A DNA stretch of 64,000 nucleotides from Hemibagrus wyckioides (GCF_019097595.1 NC_080710.1:15618280-15682279), one strand, 5' to 3'. Positions 1 through 12,171 are shown, counted from the first letter of the stretch. The notes: generated from the letters alone by a model not told the origin. Numbers and translations are program-made.

Positions 1-316
1 CTCTAGGTACTGCCTGATGCAAATGTGCTGTGACAGTTTCACTACAGTTTGATTGATTAAAAACATACATTTCAGCTAAACTGCAATCTAAACTACCAAC
101 AAGACGGTTTGCTATGTAGTAAAGTATAAGCAGCCATACTGACTCACTTGTCAACAATGTAACTCTCAGTAATGAATATAAAGATTTGACTGGATTTTAC
201 AACTATTTTGTTTTCAATCTTACCTGCCCTAATTAAAAAAGGTGGTCTGTAGATCACTTCAGGGTCCAGGTATAAAAGTTATCCACTGGGCATTAAATGA
301 AGTCATTGGTTCACCT
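1..316. other. AT-rich non-coding stretch at left edge
   Basis: I see no exon or recognisable repeat here. It is either intergenic or part of a long first intron of the caspase-2 gene, whose first coding exon lies at 3640-3792 on the minus strand. Confidence 0.4.
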
Positions 317-1638
317 TACAGTGCCTTGCAAAAGTATTCATACCCTTTAAACTTATGTTACAACCACAAACGTAAATGTATTTTACTGGGATTTCATGTG
401 ATACCAACACAAAGTGGCACATAATTGTGTAGTGGAAGAAAAATGATAAATGGTTTTCATTTAATGGTTTTCACCGACTCAATACTTTGTAGAACCCCCT
501 TTTGCTGCAATTGTTTTGGGGTATGTATCTATCAGCTTTGCACATAAAGAGAGTGATGTTTTTGCCTGTTTCCATTCTTGTTTGCAAAATCGCTCAAGCT
601 CAGTCAGGTTGGATAGAGAGAGTCCGTAAACAGCAATTTTCAATTCTTGCCACAGATTCTCAATTGGATTTAGGTCTGGACTTTGACTGGGCTATTCTAA
701 CACATGCATATGCTTTGATCTAAACCATTCCATTGTAGCTCTGGCTGTATGTTTAGGGTCGTTGTCCTGCTGGAAGGTGAACCTCCGCCCCAGTCTCGCC
801 CAAGTCTTTTGCAGACTCTAACAGGTTTTCCTTCTAAGATTACCCTTTATTTAGCTCCATCCATCTTCCCATCAACTCTGACCACCTTCCTTGTCACTGC
901 TGAAGAAAAGCATCCCCACAACATGATGCTGCCACCCACAGTGTTTTGGATTTAGGCCAAAAAGATCAATTTTGGTCTCATCTGACCAGAGCACGTTCTT
1001 CCACGTTTGCTGTGTCCCCTCACATGGCTTGTTGCAAACTGCAAATGGGACTTCTTATGGCTTTCTTTTAACAATGGCTTTCTTCTTCCATGAAGGCCAG
1101 ATTTGTGGAATGCATGACTAATAGTTGTCCAGTGGACAGATTCTCCCACATGAGCTGTGGATCTCTGCAGCACCTCCAGAGTTACCATGGGCCTCCTTGC
1201 TGCTTCTCTGATTAATGCTCTCCTTGCCCAGTCAGTTTGGGTGGACGGCCATGTCATGGTAGGTCTGTTGTGCCATGCTTTCCATTTTCGGATGATGGAT
1301 TGAACAGTGCTCCATGAGATGTCCAAAGCTTGGGATATTTTTTTTATAATTTAACCCTGCTTTAATCTTCTCCACAATTTTATCCCTGACCTGTCTGGTG
1401 TGTTCCTTGGGCTTCATGATGCTGTTTGTTCACTAACAAACCGCTGAGGGCTTTACAGAACAGTTGTATTTATACGGAGAGTACACATACTCTATTTACT
1501 GATTAGGTGACTTCTGAAGCCACTTTATGTTGATCTATCACAAAAAATCACAATAAAACCTACATTTACTTTAGTGGTTATAACATAACAAAATGTGAAA
1601 AAGCTCAAGTGGTATGAATACTTTTGAAAGGCCCTGTA
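317..1638 (-). mobile_element. Degraded Tc1/mariner transposon (full length, dead)
   Basis: The element starts with TACAGTGCCTTGCAAAAGTA and ends with the imperfect inverse, TACTTTTGAAAGGCCCTGTA, each bounded by the TA expected of Tc1/mariner insertion. Between them, minus-strand reading frames give broken pieces of a Tc1 transposase. An N-terminal helix-turn-helix part lies near 1232-1417. A middle part near 952-1326 carries the typical 'GLHGRRKPLL' linker. C-terminal remnants lie below 950. The frame changes near 1340 at a T-run and stops interrupt the rest, so it cannot make an active enzyme. The length of about 1.3 kb is normal for a Tc1-like element. Confidence 0.9.
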
Positions 1639-2639
1639 TCATGTTACTTCCTGTTTTGCCATTTTGCATGTTGTGATCTGCAGAGGAGAAATCTTGGCTT
1701 CTTGAAATACATAAAAAAGGTCTTATTTGAACTGTTGACCAGCGGTCATTACTTCTACATTTCTGTTTCTACATTACAGCACTAAATTAGACCACAGGTT
1801 TAACCATTTGCTGGAATAAATATCACTGTCTAAACCTGTCCATGCAACAAAAATAACACAGAACACCAGGTAGTGTTCTGGTATATGCCAGTATTACTTG
1901 GTGAAATAAATGTCACTCTAAGGCTATGGTTTATTAGGCTCACTATTACTAATTTATTATTACAAAATTGCTATCCTTAACTATTACTCATGTATATTTG
2001 CATATGAGAAATTATTACAGTGGTTTATGGCTGCTTTTCCTGTTATTACTTTTGGATTGGTTTATGGCTTTTACAAATGTCTCACCTCCTCGTCTTTCCT
2101 TTTCATAGCAGGTGAGCTGTCCTGTGTGAAAGACATTTCACTCTCACTCTTTGTAGGTATGTTCTGCAACCATATTTGCAACATGTTTGTTACAAACATG
2201 CACTTGCCTCTGGAATTTGTACCTTTCTGAACAGGTGTAAAACTTGCTATTTAAGGGTGTGTTGTGTTTCTCACCTCTCTGAACCTAATAAGCAAGCTGG
2301 AGAGGTGCTCCTGAGCTGTGTCTTTAAGAGCCGCGCAGAAAGTGCTGAAAGCTCGGGGGCCACGTTTTGGGAGTAGCGTCAGCAAACGCCAGTTCCTCTT
2401 TTGGGAAGTTGTCTCTGCCTGCAAGATTCAAATCATGACAAGGTCAAACACTCTTACTACCGAGACTCAGATTTGATTTTCATTCACAGAGACTTAAAAA
2501 TACACAATCTTTATGAATCAGTGACTGTACATAGACAAGCATTGAGTGTATAGTCAGATATACTGTAATTGATGATTTTGGCAGACTCTAATTGAAGTAA
2601 TGAGTTTATTAAACACATGAAATAGGCCTAGGCCACAGG
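1639..2639. other. Non-coding stretch, no recognisable feature
   Basis: This is AT-rich sequence with only short unsupported reading frames. The segment at about 2280-2400 is somewhat GC-richer, but I could not match it to a protein or RNA. It probably belongs to the caspase-2 intron or to intergenic DNA. Confidence 0.4.
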
Positions 2640-3240
2640 TTCCCAGCCCTGGTCCTGGAGTGTACAAAACCTGCTCCAGTGTTTCCCTGCTCTCCACATA
2701 CACTATACTGCCAAAAGTTTAGGGACACCCCTCCAAATCATTGGTGTTTTTCAGGGGTGGGCTTGGCCCCTTAGTTCCAGTGAAATGAGCTCTTAACACT
2801 TCAGCATACCAAGACATTTTGAACAATTCCATGCTCCCAACATTGTGGGAACAGTTTGGGGATGACCCCTTCTGTTTCAACATGACTGCACACCAGTGCA
2901 CAAAGCAAGGTCCATAAAGACATGGATGAGCAAGTTTGTGGAGGAACTTCACAGAGTCCTGTCCAACAAAGTTGGGAGAATGAAATTGTCCAAAATGTCT
3001 TGGTATGCTGAACCATTAAGAGTTTGTTTCACTGGAACTAAGGAGCCAAGCCAAACCCCTGAAAAACAACACCTGAATTTGGAAGGGTGTCCAAAAACTT
3101 TTGCCGAAATAGTGTACCTCATTCAATTACCATCCCTTTCTGATTAGACATGTAGGTGTTTCGAGCATGGAAAACACTAAAAAGTGCAGGACAGGGTTGG
3201 AAACCTGTGACCTGGACCATAATGCTTGAGTGCTACTGAA
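2640..3240. mobile_element. Non-autonomous DNA element nested in another repeat
   Basis: An inner element of about 410 bp runs from about 2701 to 3117. Its ends are inverted copies: ACTATACTGCCAAAAGTTTA on the left, and AAAAACTTTTGCCGAAATAG before GTGTA on the right. It carries internal repeats around TTAGTTCCAGTGAA and CACTGGAACTAAGG, so most of it is a long imperfect palindrome, typical of a Tc1-like MITE. Outside it, 2640-2700 (GGTTCCCAGCCCTGGTCCTG) and about 3160-3240 (inverse-oriented CAGGGTTGGAAACCTGTG) look like the two arms of an older repeat that the inner element split. Short reading frames here are palindrome artefacts. Confidence 0.65.
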
Positions 3241-3558
3241 ATCCTTTTTGATTAGACATCAGAAAAAAAAACAAACAATAAAAACCTCTAAATTAGAGAC
3301 GCATCTTTGTCATGATGCTTTGGATGGTGAGGGGTCACATCTTTTTTTGCACTCTCTGCTTACAGATCCTGCTGTGCAATAGAAACCAAATCCCTTACCC
3401 CGACGTGATATTATATTGACAGCTGATAAATTACAAAATATGCCCTGATACTCTGATCTCTGCCTCCACCTTCAACTTCAGCTCAACAAAGTCCTTTGCA
3501 AATGAATTGCACAAACTGCTAAAAGGTCAATAATTCAATGCCTAAAAATAGAACAGTG

Positions 3559-3564
<6 letters not shown>

Positions 3565-3622
<58 letters not shown>
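3565..3622. repeat. (AT)n microsatellite next to the casp2 exon 1 donor
   Basis: This is an uninterrupted AT dinucleotide run of about 58 bp. On the minus strand it lies just inside the intron, about 16 bases after the 5' splice site of the caspase-2 coding exon. Confidence 0.95.
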
Positions 3623-3626
<4 letters not shown>

Positions 3627-3639
3627 GGTTGTGCCTTAC

Positions 3640-3796
3640 CAGAATGGTTTCTGCCATGCCTTCTGTGAGAATGTCTTCAGCCTGCAGATACTGAATGAGC
3701 ATCTCGTCCACCACCAATTCTTTACAAAGTGCCACTGAGTTTTTCTTCAGGGCCAGCTTGTCTATCTGTGTCATGCCACACCCGCCGAGCATGGTG
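3640..3796 (-). CDS. casp2: Caspase-2, first coding exon (CARD, partial)
   Basis: The exon encodes 51 residues beginning MLGGCGMTQIDKLALKKN and ending AEDILTEGMAETIL. This matches the start of the caspase-2 CARD, where human has ILGVCGMHPHHQETLKKN and LEKDIIT. The CARD is the domain by which this initiator caspase joins the PIDDosome through RAIDD. The ATG is at 3792-3790. A CCACTCCACAG acceptor lies just upstream, so the exon starts at 3796. It ends in phase 0 at CTG followed by GTAAGG at 3639-3634. The remaining exons, including the catalytic p20/p10 parts, should lie at lower coordinates. I could not find them in 1-3560, so they are probably off the window edge. Confidence 0.75.
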
Positions 3797-3900
3797 CTGT
3801 GGAGTGGAGTGGAGTGGATATGGATCAAGACAGACAGACAGACAGACTTGACACTATGCTGACAGTGAAGTGGAACCATACAACCATTAACAACCTTTTT

Positions 3901-4039
3901 AATCAATAATCAGTAGTAGTAGCTAACAACTAGTGTCCAGAATTTACCCAGCTTTATAAACACAGTCACTCAGAAAGCAAGGTCAATGAACACAAGCCAG
4001 CCTACTCTGATGCACTGTTTAAATATCTCGCTATTCTGT

Positions 4040-4101
<62 letters not shown>

Positions 4102-4139
4102 CATGGTAATGTAAGTTAGCTGGATAAAAAATATCTTAC
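3901..4139. repeat. Casp2 5' intron with second (AT)n microsatellite
   Basis: An AT dinucleotide run of about 58 bp occupies 4043-4100. On the minus strand the segment lies between a possible 5' UTR exon (donor GGTAAGAT near 4139) and the first coding exon of casp2, so it is read as an intron. Confidence 0.6.
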
Positions 4140-4830
4140 CGTGCTTTTTTTGTTCACTAAATCCACTTCTAATATTAGAGAATAAAACCCTCCTTTAGGT
4201 AAACGCTACACTGAAGCAGATGTGCTGAACAGCTCGCCAACAGGAATGTCAACTTTTAGCAACCTAAACGCCTCAAGTTAGCTAGCAAGCTGTTTCCTTA
4301 GCTAGTTCCAGCACAAACAAATTCACCGAAATAAAATAATCAAACGCTTTGTATAAGGAGACAGAATTCAGTATAAAATGATCTCTTTTTTTCTGTAGTA
4401 CGCTAAGCCAGTTAGCGATTACTGTATACAGTTAGCTAAGCACAAGCTAAAGGCTAGGCAAAGTTAAAGCTAGCTCAAAAAACAAAAAAAGGGAAAGTAA
4501 ACAATGCAGAGCTAACGACTCGCCAGCAGTCTGCATAAACACAGTGCATTACATTACACCAGTATCTAATACTGCATACGGCTTCGTGAATAAAACAGAG
4601 ACAGACACGGAAAAAAGTTGTCCTGGGTCTCAGGGAAAATAGTTTTAAAAAATAATTGACAGTACAAGGACTGTCCTGGAGCAACTTCCGCGCCAATACA
4701 CAGCGAATGAGAATTTTCTCCTCCTTCTTCTTTCCCGACAGGGTAAAATCCACAGCGCGTTATTACTGCCACATACTGGTGTTATAAAGAAGGAGACGGG
4801 GAGTAATAACAGGGAGTGCTTCTAGAGGAA
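4140..4830 (-). promoter_or_regulatory. Probable casp2 5' UTR exon and promoter region
   Basis: A GTAAGA donor on the minus strand at 4139-4134 would close a non-coding exon reading down from about 4.2-4.7 kb. I see repeated AGCTAGC/GTTAGC words, common in fish intergenic DNA, but no clear TATA box or CpG island. The exact transcription start cannot be set from sequence alone. Confidence 0.35.
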
Positions 4831-5179
4831 AACAATCAACGACGGGTCGGTCCAAGCAGAGGACATTTAACACGACAAAGTTCATTTGCTTCCACATTAC
4901 ATCGTGTTTACTCCCCTTATACCACAGCATTTTGCCAACAATTACAATATGTAGTGTATTACCGACGACAGATCTCGCATATAGTCACATTTAGAGTTGA
5001 AAAACATTTCCAAATCTTCACCTGTCCAGTTTTTTTTAGCCTGTGCCCACTCACTGTAGCCTCTGAAACCAGTTAGCTCTTATGCTGTTGTGCTGAGATG
5101 CTCACACAGCAGTCAGGAGTAATTATTTGAGTTAGTCTCATTTACTCTTGTTTGACCCTACTACTATCTGTGTGCATCA

Positions 5180-5440
5180 GACCAGGCTTCAACTGTCCAG
5201 TCTTTCCTGTGTGAATCTGTGCACACTTCACAATCTTGGTTTTCTGTTACAGGCTGAAACAAATGGAGTCTGATATGGTTTTCTGCTGCTGTAGCCAATC
5301 CAGCTCAAGGTTCAACATGCTGTGCATTCTGAGGTGCTGTACTGTAGCTTTCCCATCTGTGAGAACCAGTCAGGCCATTCTCCATTGACCTCTCTCATCA
5401 GCAGGGTGGTTTGGTCTGCAGAACTGCCGCTTAACTGGAT
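5180..5440 (-). mobile_element. Tc1-like transposon fragment
   Basis: Read on the minus strand, it contains CTGGACAGTTGAAGCCTGGT and the segment corresponding to 'TGATGAGAGAGGTCAATGG'. These belong to the same widespread teleost Tc1 family as the fragments at 54180-54530 and 61855-62430. It is short and internally deleted, with no usable reading frame. Confidence 0.7.
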
Positions 5441-5509
5441 TTATTTATTTTACTTTTTTACCGTGCCATTTTAAATAAGCCCTAGAGACATTTCCGAGTG
5501 AAAATAGGT

Positions 5510-6375
5510 AAGGTTTGGTAAGGTAAGGTAATGTACTTTATTGTCATTGTATACAATACAATGAAATTTAGTTGGCAACCCTCAGACAACAACAACGGCA
5601 TCTAAACATAAAACTATGAAGGAATTTAAATTAAGAGGTTAATAAAATTGCACATAAGTGTAATGCCTTGATTATTTGAATGTATTATAGAGAAAGCTGA
5701 AGTGTATCCTGAGATGTATATGTTGCCCATTTTATAAAATGACACTGTAGTGTCTGTTGCAGCAGAAGATAGGTTTGGTATAATTAATTTTGGGGAGTAG
5801 CAGCAACGGATAGGTCCTTAGTCCTTAACATCTGTAAGGGGGAAGGGAGTAATAGCAAAGGATTGGTTTATTTGTAAATTTCTTAGGATAAGTCCTTAAT
5901 CAATTGTAGAGAGGTGGTTGATCCGCTGGGGGTGATGGCAGCTACAGCTTTCGAGAAGAAGCTGTTCTTTTGTCTGTTTGTGTGTGACTTGATGGCTCTG
6001 CCCCTTTTCCCAGATGGTAAAGGAACAAACATTTTGTGTCCTGGGTGAGTGGAGTCTTTGATGACGCTTGCCTTTGTTTGCAGTCGGCTAGTTTGGGAGT
6101 TCAGTGCCTATGATGCGCTGTGCTGCTTAACTACCCGTCACAAGTCCTTGTGGTTTTTCCAGGTGCAGCTAGCATACCACACTGTGATACCATATGGGAT
6201 CATGCTCTCAATGGTGCTGTGATAGAAGTTCACCAGGGTAGTCTGGCCTGTTTCAGTTACCGTAGGAAGAATAGGCTTTGTTGTGCTTTCTGGACCATGT
6301 GAGACTCCAAGGATTTCCAGACAATCAACAGTTGTAGAAATTCTCAATCGTGCCACCATTTCCAATGCTGCCAAA
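5510..6375 (-). mobile_element. LINE retrotransposon 3' end (reverse transcriptase C-terminus)
   Basis: On the minus strand the segment 6138-6374 encodes a fragment with 'SMIPYGITVWYASCT', a pattern seen near the C-terminus of fish non-LTR reverse-transcriptase proteins. It is followed by remnants of the PSGKR-type tail near 6010. The 3' end lies at about 5510-5580, with the ACTTTATTGTCATTGTATAC motif and a GTAAG/GTAAGGTA tandem tail typical of a truncated LINE. It is 5' truncated and frameshifted. The clade (Rex1/CR1-like or other) is uncertain. Confidence 0.7.
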
Positions 6376-6581
6376 TGGCTGATTACTTAATTGTATGAAT
6401 CAGTGGGTGTACTGGTGTTCATAATAAAGTGCTCACTGAGTGTATTTGTTATGTGTGTATCACTCGTTGTTGTGATTCAGAAAAAATGTAGTATTTAAAG
6501 CATCAAATGAATAAAACTGCAGCATATCCATGTGCAGTTCATAGCAAATTGCAAACAGCAAACAGGCTGATCATCAAAAGC

Positions 6582-6587
6582 TTTATT
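6582..6587 (-). promoter_or_regulatory. Polyadenylation signal of m6pr
   Basis: AATAAA on the minus strand about 1.44 kb beyond the m6pr stop codon. A 3' UTR of this length is plausible, since no other gene or repeat was recognised between 6590 and 8021. Confidence 0.5.
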
Positions 6588-8021
6588 CAAACTAATTTCA
6601 CCCCACCATAAAAAGTTTATATTCAGTTTGGATTAACAGACTTTCATAAACTTGTCAAAATTTACAAAATCGTTTGAGTTGTACCTTGTGATTTTGACTA
6701 ATGCAAATGTTAGCATGTTTGTATCCTAATTTGAAACACACTTGCAGTCTGATACAGAACTAGGTTCCTAGACAAAGACAGAGGTCTGGTCTTAAATTGG
6801 AAGCTTTTTCCAAACTGAAGCTTTAGTTATGGGGGAGAGAGGGATGTAAGCCAGCCAAGTCTGTATTTTTTAAACTGCTATTTAAACTACATTACGAGTA
6901 CATAAGCGAGAATTTCTTTATACCATCTTTAAAAGAACATCATGGTTCCATTTAGTTCAAGTGCAAACAATGTCAATATTATACAACTTTGGAAGTACTT
7001 TTTTTAAGGTCTGATCACTCTTAAACCTCATTCTGTTTTTGTGCAAATAATCACAGTACAGTCCTACTCTGCAATGCACAAACTCATCCCAAGTTCTTAT
7101 TTAAACACCTACAAAACTCAGTAAAAGGGGGAAAAACAGAATTGATCATTCCCCAAATACTTGCAATTAACATATAGGTTTGTTTTCCAGACACACTTTA
7201 ATAATCCAAATTTCCACTGATTAGTCAAAGACTAAGCCTTGTCATTTGATGACATTTATCCTTAGAATTTCCATTATCACATACAGTACCCAAAGTATTT
7301 TGCTCTCTATACTTAAGCAAAATGTAGCCATCTTCTCCATTGGCTTAACAGCCATTCTGACAGAAACATTCATAATAATATATGTTATGTTATAAAAAAA
7401 GTGTAACACGTTGAAAGTCACTGCATTGACTAGGTTCATCTTTGCATGTATACTTTAGTGCTGCAGTGTGTTTTCCAGTGTTTTCATTAGTGGCCCACAG
7501 CAACAACATCTGAATGCAGAAGTAACCACTAAATCAATATAATTCATATTTACAGTTAAGAAAGCTTAGTGGGGCAGAAGCATGAACCGGTCAGTTAATT
7601 TATATCAAATATTGACTGCAAATAATAAGTATTAATAAACCACTTAGCAAATTCATAAAGATACAGTCTGTAGGCTTCTTTGGGCATAAATCGAATTTGA
7701 ATTAAGAACTGTGTGTGCACAGGTCTACTATCAAAAACTGTAAAGAAGTATAATTATTTATATATCTTTTCAGATGAATGACAGTTCTAAAGTTTGTCCT
7801 ACACAAAATCAAAAAGTGTTAACAGCTTTGCTGCATATTTTTTTCAAATTCACAAGGAAAAACATAAAATTTTGTTGAAGCACAGCACTTTCTTGTAAAT
7901 GTCTAAGAGCAATATAGGAAATGCATAAAGATAAGTGCATTAAATAACTGACACACACAGAAGCCTTCCTGGCCTACACCTGAGCAACCCACTGGTCAGC
8001 TCGCTGGATTATATGCCGTGA

Positions 8022-11000
8022 TCACATTGGAAGTAAATGGTCATCCCTTTCCTCTGGCTCTTCTAAAGGCTCAGTAGAAACACCCCTATAAGTGGGTGGC
8101 TCTTCTCTGCTGCCACGGGAGCGGCACACAAAGTCACATCCGTCCTGTGAAAGCACAGATGTATATTTCATATTTACTTCATTTCAGAGAAAAGAAAAAA
8201 TGTACAAAAAGGCAATATGATTAGTCAAAAATACAGTATAACTGAATACAATGAATGAGTACAAAGTTAAAGTTTTTTAACAAAAAATGTATCGTTACCT
8301 CAAATGAATGCAATAAAAAATAGCATTATATTCTTCTTCTTTACCTATTTGACCACTTCCCATTTCTTATTTCCAGTTTATGTAATGAGTAGAGGGCATG
8401 TTTTATTTATCCTGGCAGTCTCTCAGTGTACAAGAAGAGTAACAGTCTAAAAATAGTACCACCTAACCAACCTTAAACCTGAACAAAGTACTGAAGTGCT
8501 TGCCTGTTAATAATGCCACAGTGGTATTAACACTATTATTCTGTATGTTGTTATTATATATTTAGGTTCTGAACCTGCTCTGGTTCAGCTGCATTTGCCC
8601 CAACTCTACCACAATGCAGAGTGGTTATCTGAGTTACTGTAGTTCTTTATAGCTCAAACCAATCTGGCGTCTTAAAGTCTTAGAGAAACCAGTCATATAG
8701 TTTTTGTTGACCGTGTTTGAATAATCATTTCAGTTACATGTTTGAAGCATTTGTTGAATAATGACCTTATGGTCATTTTGGGGGATTCCATATTCTTGAA
8801 TTAAAAAATAAAAAGGAGGGCGATAGAGAGACTTACCGCTGACAAGTTGCCTATTTCTGACCAAAAGCCATAGTTTGGATACTGTTCAACTCCTTTTGCT
8901 CCAACAATCAATCGCTGGTAGAGAAATCCACCGATGAGGTAGACGGCCAAGCATGAGAAGCAACTAAAAAAATAAAGATAAATAATATTCTTATTGTTTA
9001 TATTTTCAGAATATTTAACAGTTTACACATGAAAATTATACTACATTTTCTTCTAATTGCCTTCATGTGTGCTTTAGTTCTTTATCTTGAATTTATTCTC
9101 ATCTGGTAAGGTAGGATTCTAACTTTTGTGTACTATCTGCTTAATTTATTTGGTTCTAGAGAATTTTCATTGAGTTATATTGTATAGCATTGTTGATCCT
9201 GTAGTGTCAGTCTATGCTTATTAGTTGTCTCAAGTGATTATTCAAGAGTAGGTTCAGTCTCCCTTAAGGTGTGAATTGTGGGCAGAGCTTACTAACTTAT
9301 ACTGAAGGTGTAAACAGCTCAGTCTTCAGTGTGCTTTAGCTCTTTATCTTGAATTTATTCTCACCTGGTAAGGTAGGATTCTAACTTTTGTGTACTTTTT
9401 TTGTATCAGTGTATTCATTGATAGAGACTTCGAAGCACTTTTGTACGTCGCTCTGGATAACGGCATCTGCCAATTGTAATTGTATAATGCCATAATTTCC
9501 ATGTGTAGAATGTTTTGATGTACTCACACAATGAGAAGTATGGATCCAGTGCTGAGTTTGGATTCAATTGGAGGACACACAGCACTGCTGTCCATCTCGA
9601 ACAAGTAAAAACAGTCAGACTTCCGCTCTCTGTCCTCCAGAATCACTGACAGTGGCCCCTAAAAGCAGAGAATAATATGAGAGAGACAGTATGAGCAAGA
9701 TAAGAAGGACACTAGGCAAATAATAATGAATAATTAACAAGAGACAATCAAAAAGTTAGTTCCAGTTAGTTTTATAGTGTAGTGCTGTTTGTTAGATGGG
9801 GTTTTAAGATGACCATGTCTGTGGTTTAATATGCGCAGTAGGATGTAGTATATCTTAATGTGGATGGCACTTTTGCTTCCTTTCGACTGATGCATGGTTT
9901 AAGATTCAAGACTATAATTGCCATGTACACAGATATATGTAATATACAATCTGCAGTGAAATGAAAACCTGGCCTACTGCTCCTTAGACAGTGCAGAAAA
10001 ATAAACAACATTTAAGAAACTAAATACAAAATAAAATGAATAGAAATAATAAGAGATAAGAATAATATGGGGAAAAATTAAATATGATGTTTCATTTTTG
10101 TTTACATGTAGTAACAGTAAAAAATATGCAAACAGAAAAAAGTGGAAAGTGAACATGGCAATTATGAAATGTTCCTGTAATTTTAATTTTTAAAAAAAAG
10201 GGAAGAACATAAATGCTGGATTGTGCAGCATAATGAAGATTATCTGAAAGGCCAATGCATTTAACTCATTTACCTCTTGCAAGAGATTATTTGATATGCA
10301 TGAGGTTGTGGAAGAACTCTACAATCAGTTTGGACCACTTGGCTGTCATTAGTAGAAGCACAGCGAAGCACAAAAATCTCTGCTGCTGCTCTCCATCATG
10401 TAAAGCTTCATTCGTGTGATTGCGATGTTTACACCCCTTTCCTCTCGTCTTCCCTATTAATCACGTCACCCACTGCTCACTTGCAATCTGTCCCCTAAAG
10501 TGTGTTCATCAAATCTTCAGAAAGGGCAGAAGAAAAACAAAAGGCAGAACTACTCTAAACAAAAGAAGAAAAAAAAGTCAGAATGAGAGGTTACCGCAGT
10601 CTTAGTTCTGTCACAGGAAATCATAATCACGGCTTTCCTGGCCCCCTGTGAGCAATGCTCATGATATTTCTCTCCACCCTGGTAGATCAGCAATATCCAG
10701 TCACCTGTGCAGAAAAGAAAAAAAAAAATGAACAGCTACATCCATATTCACTGATCTTCTAATCATGTAGACAAGGATAGTGTTCAATAAACATAGCTAT
10801 TTCCTAAAATATGAATTCTGGACATAAACACAGTAAATTTGAAAACCGCATTTTCGCCCAAAAACACTCCATCTCCACATTAACCTTTTCAGTTGTTTCA
10901 CAAAAGTTGGTCATCCACACTGAAACGTCTGAAAATGCTTACATCCCTTTACTGCACATGAGAAAAGCGTGAGAGGCTTCGACCTGCATCATTTCCGCCT

Positions 11001-11817
11001 GGTGTTTATTTACTTTCTGGCTCTTTGAAACGTCGTGGCAATATGTCAAGGAAATTAGCTGAACTGGCCACATGACTGATGACTAAAAATCAGTTTCAAA
11101 AACCTCCGTTTTCACAGTTCACACACGCAACGTGAAAACACCCTTTTCAAATGCATTCACTTTGGAGAACGTTTTCAAAAAGATATGTTTTCATTGACTA
11201 AAAACGCTGTCTCAGTGTGGACGGAAGGCCAAAACGGATAGAAAAATACGCATTTTTAAATACTTAAATGAAAACTACGTGTATTAGTGTAGACATGGCC
11301 TAACTGAGCTTTCGTATTTGGTGGTGCATTAAACACATTTCTAGTAGCAAATTAGAAACTAAACAGCACTATGTCTATCTGAATTTTTGTTGTATGCATG
11401 TGTTTAACTTATTGATACTCACTTCCTTTAATAGCCTGTGTAAGACTGTAATTCCCAATGACCACCAGCTGTTTGTCCTTGTTCTTTTGCACCACTCCTG
11501 CATCTTTCACCCCATCTGCATCACCACACACTTGGAACACATATGTGTACTCCTCCATCTCATCTTTGGTTTTAGCAGTAAAACTATTGAAAGTGGAGAA
11601 AAGGCACTTTTGTGCAAATCTCTTGGATAAGGATCATTTCAAGTATGTCTGCAAACAGTTACTTACTTCTGATTGGTGAGTGGCTCCAGGACACTGAGCA
11701 CTTTTTTCTCAGAATTATTTTTCACCTTGCACCTACTCGTGTTCTCAACTGCTTGTGCTTTAGTGACCATCAGTACAAAGAAAGCCAGCAATCTCCACCA
11801 TGTCGACTGGGCCATGA
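8022..11817 (-). CDS. m6pr: Cation-dependent mannose-6-phosphate receptor
   Basis: A type I receptor that carries mannose-6-phosphate-tagged hydrolases from the trans-Golgi to endosomes. Coding exons, 5' to 3': 11667-11815, 11423-11583, 10595-10704, 9528-9658, 8837-8963, 8022-8144. All junctions are GT-AG and in frame: 801 nt, 266 aa (human 277). Residues 1-22 are a signal peptide. The luminal domain has N-glycosylation sites (NTS, NNS and NFT, the last made by exon joining). One membrane span lies at about 174-200. The tail ends in the acidic-dileucine sorting signal [10 protein letters not shown]. The ligand-contact Gln, His, Arg, Glu, Arg and Tyr of the bovine protein appear present, but the metal-contact Asp is His here. 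Intron 1 is only 83 bp. A non-coding exon precedes the start, with its donor at 12171. Confidence 0.95.
9071..9485 (+). repeat. SINE-like segment with a 60-bp internal duplication (m6pr intron)
   Basis: A segment starting GCTTTAGTTCTTTATCTTGA at 9071 recurs, nearly identical, at 9333 (GCTTTAGCTCTTTATCTTGA), each about 62 bp. The right end (GTCGCTCTGGATAACGGCAT near 9450) matches the common tail of short interspersed repeats in fish. No coding content. Confidence 0.5.
10840..11305. mobile_element. hAT-like non-autonomous DNA element in m6pr intron 2
   Basis: The left half (CACACTGAAACG, AAAACGCATTT-type words) and the right half (AGTGTGGACGGAAGGCC, AAATACGCATTT, then TGTAGACATGGCC) are inverted relatives of each other. 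This is the pattern of a common fish element whose ends read like 'agtgtagacagggcc'. It has no reading frame and was recognised from memory of the family, so boundaries are approximate. Confidence 0.45.
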
Positions 11818-12171
11818 CTGAAAGCATAGGCAGAAACATGCATTATGTAGTTAATGGCCCTGTCTTTCTGAAGGCATGGCCAGTCACAAGATCTAACCAC
11901 ACAGGACAAGGAAGTTCACACGGAGAAAAGTTTAAAACCCAACAAAAAAATTAATGATCTAGCATGCATTTTTAATTTTGCGTTACGAACCAACAACCTC
12001 TCGTTAGAGGGAGGAGAAGAGAGAGAAGTTCATTATTTGACACTTTACAGCTTTCCAAGTGCCAAAATGACCAACATGGACTAGGCAGCATGTCATAATG
12101 ATGAATTTATTTAAAATAAAATAAAATTAAATACAATACGTTACCGATAATCATCCAGAGGAAGAACATAC

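Noticed and set aside
11394..11954. Four overlapping plus-strand frames
   Set aside because: Antisense to the first m6pr exons; the m6pr model explains the sequence.
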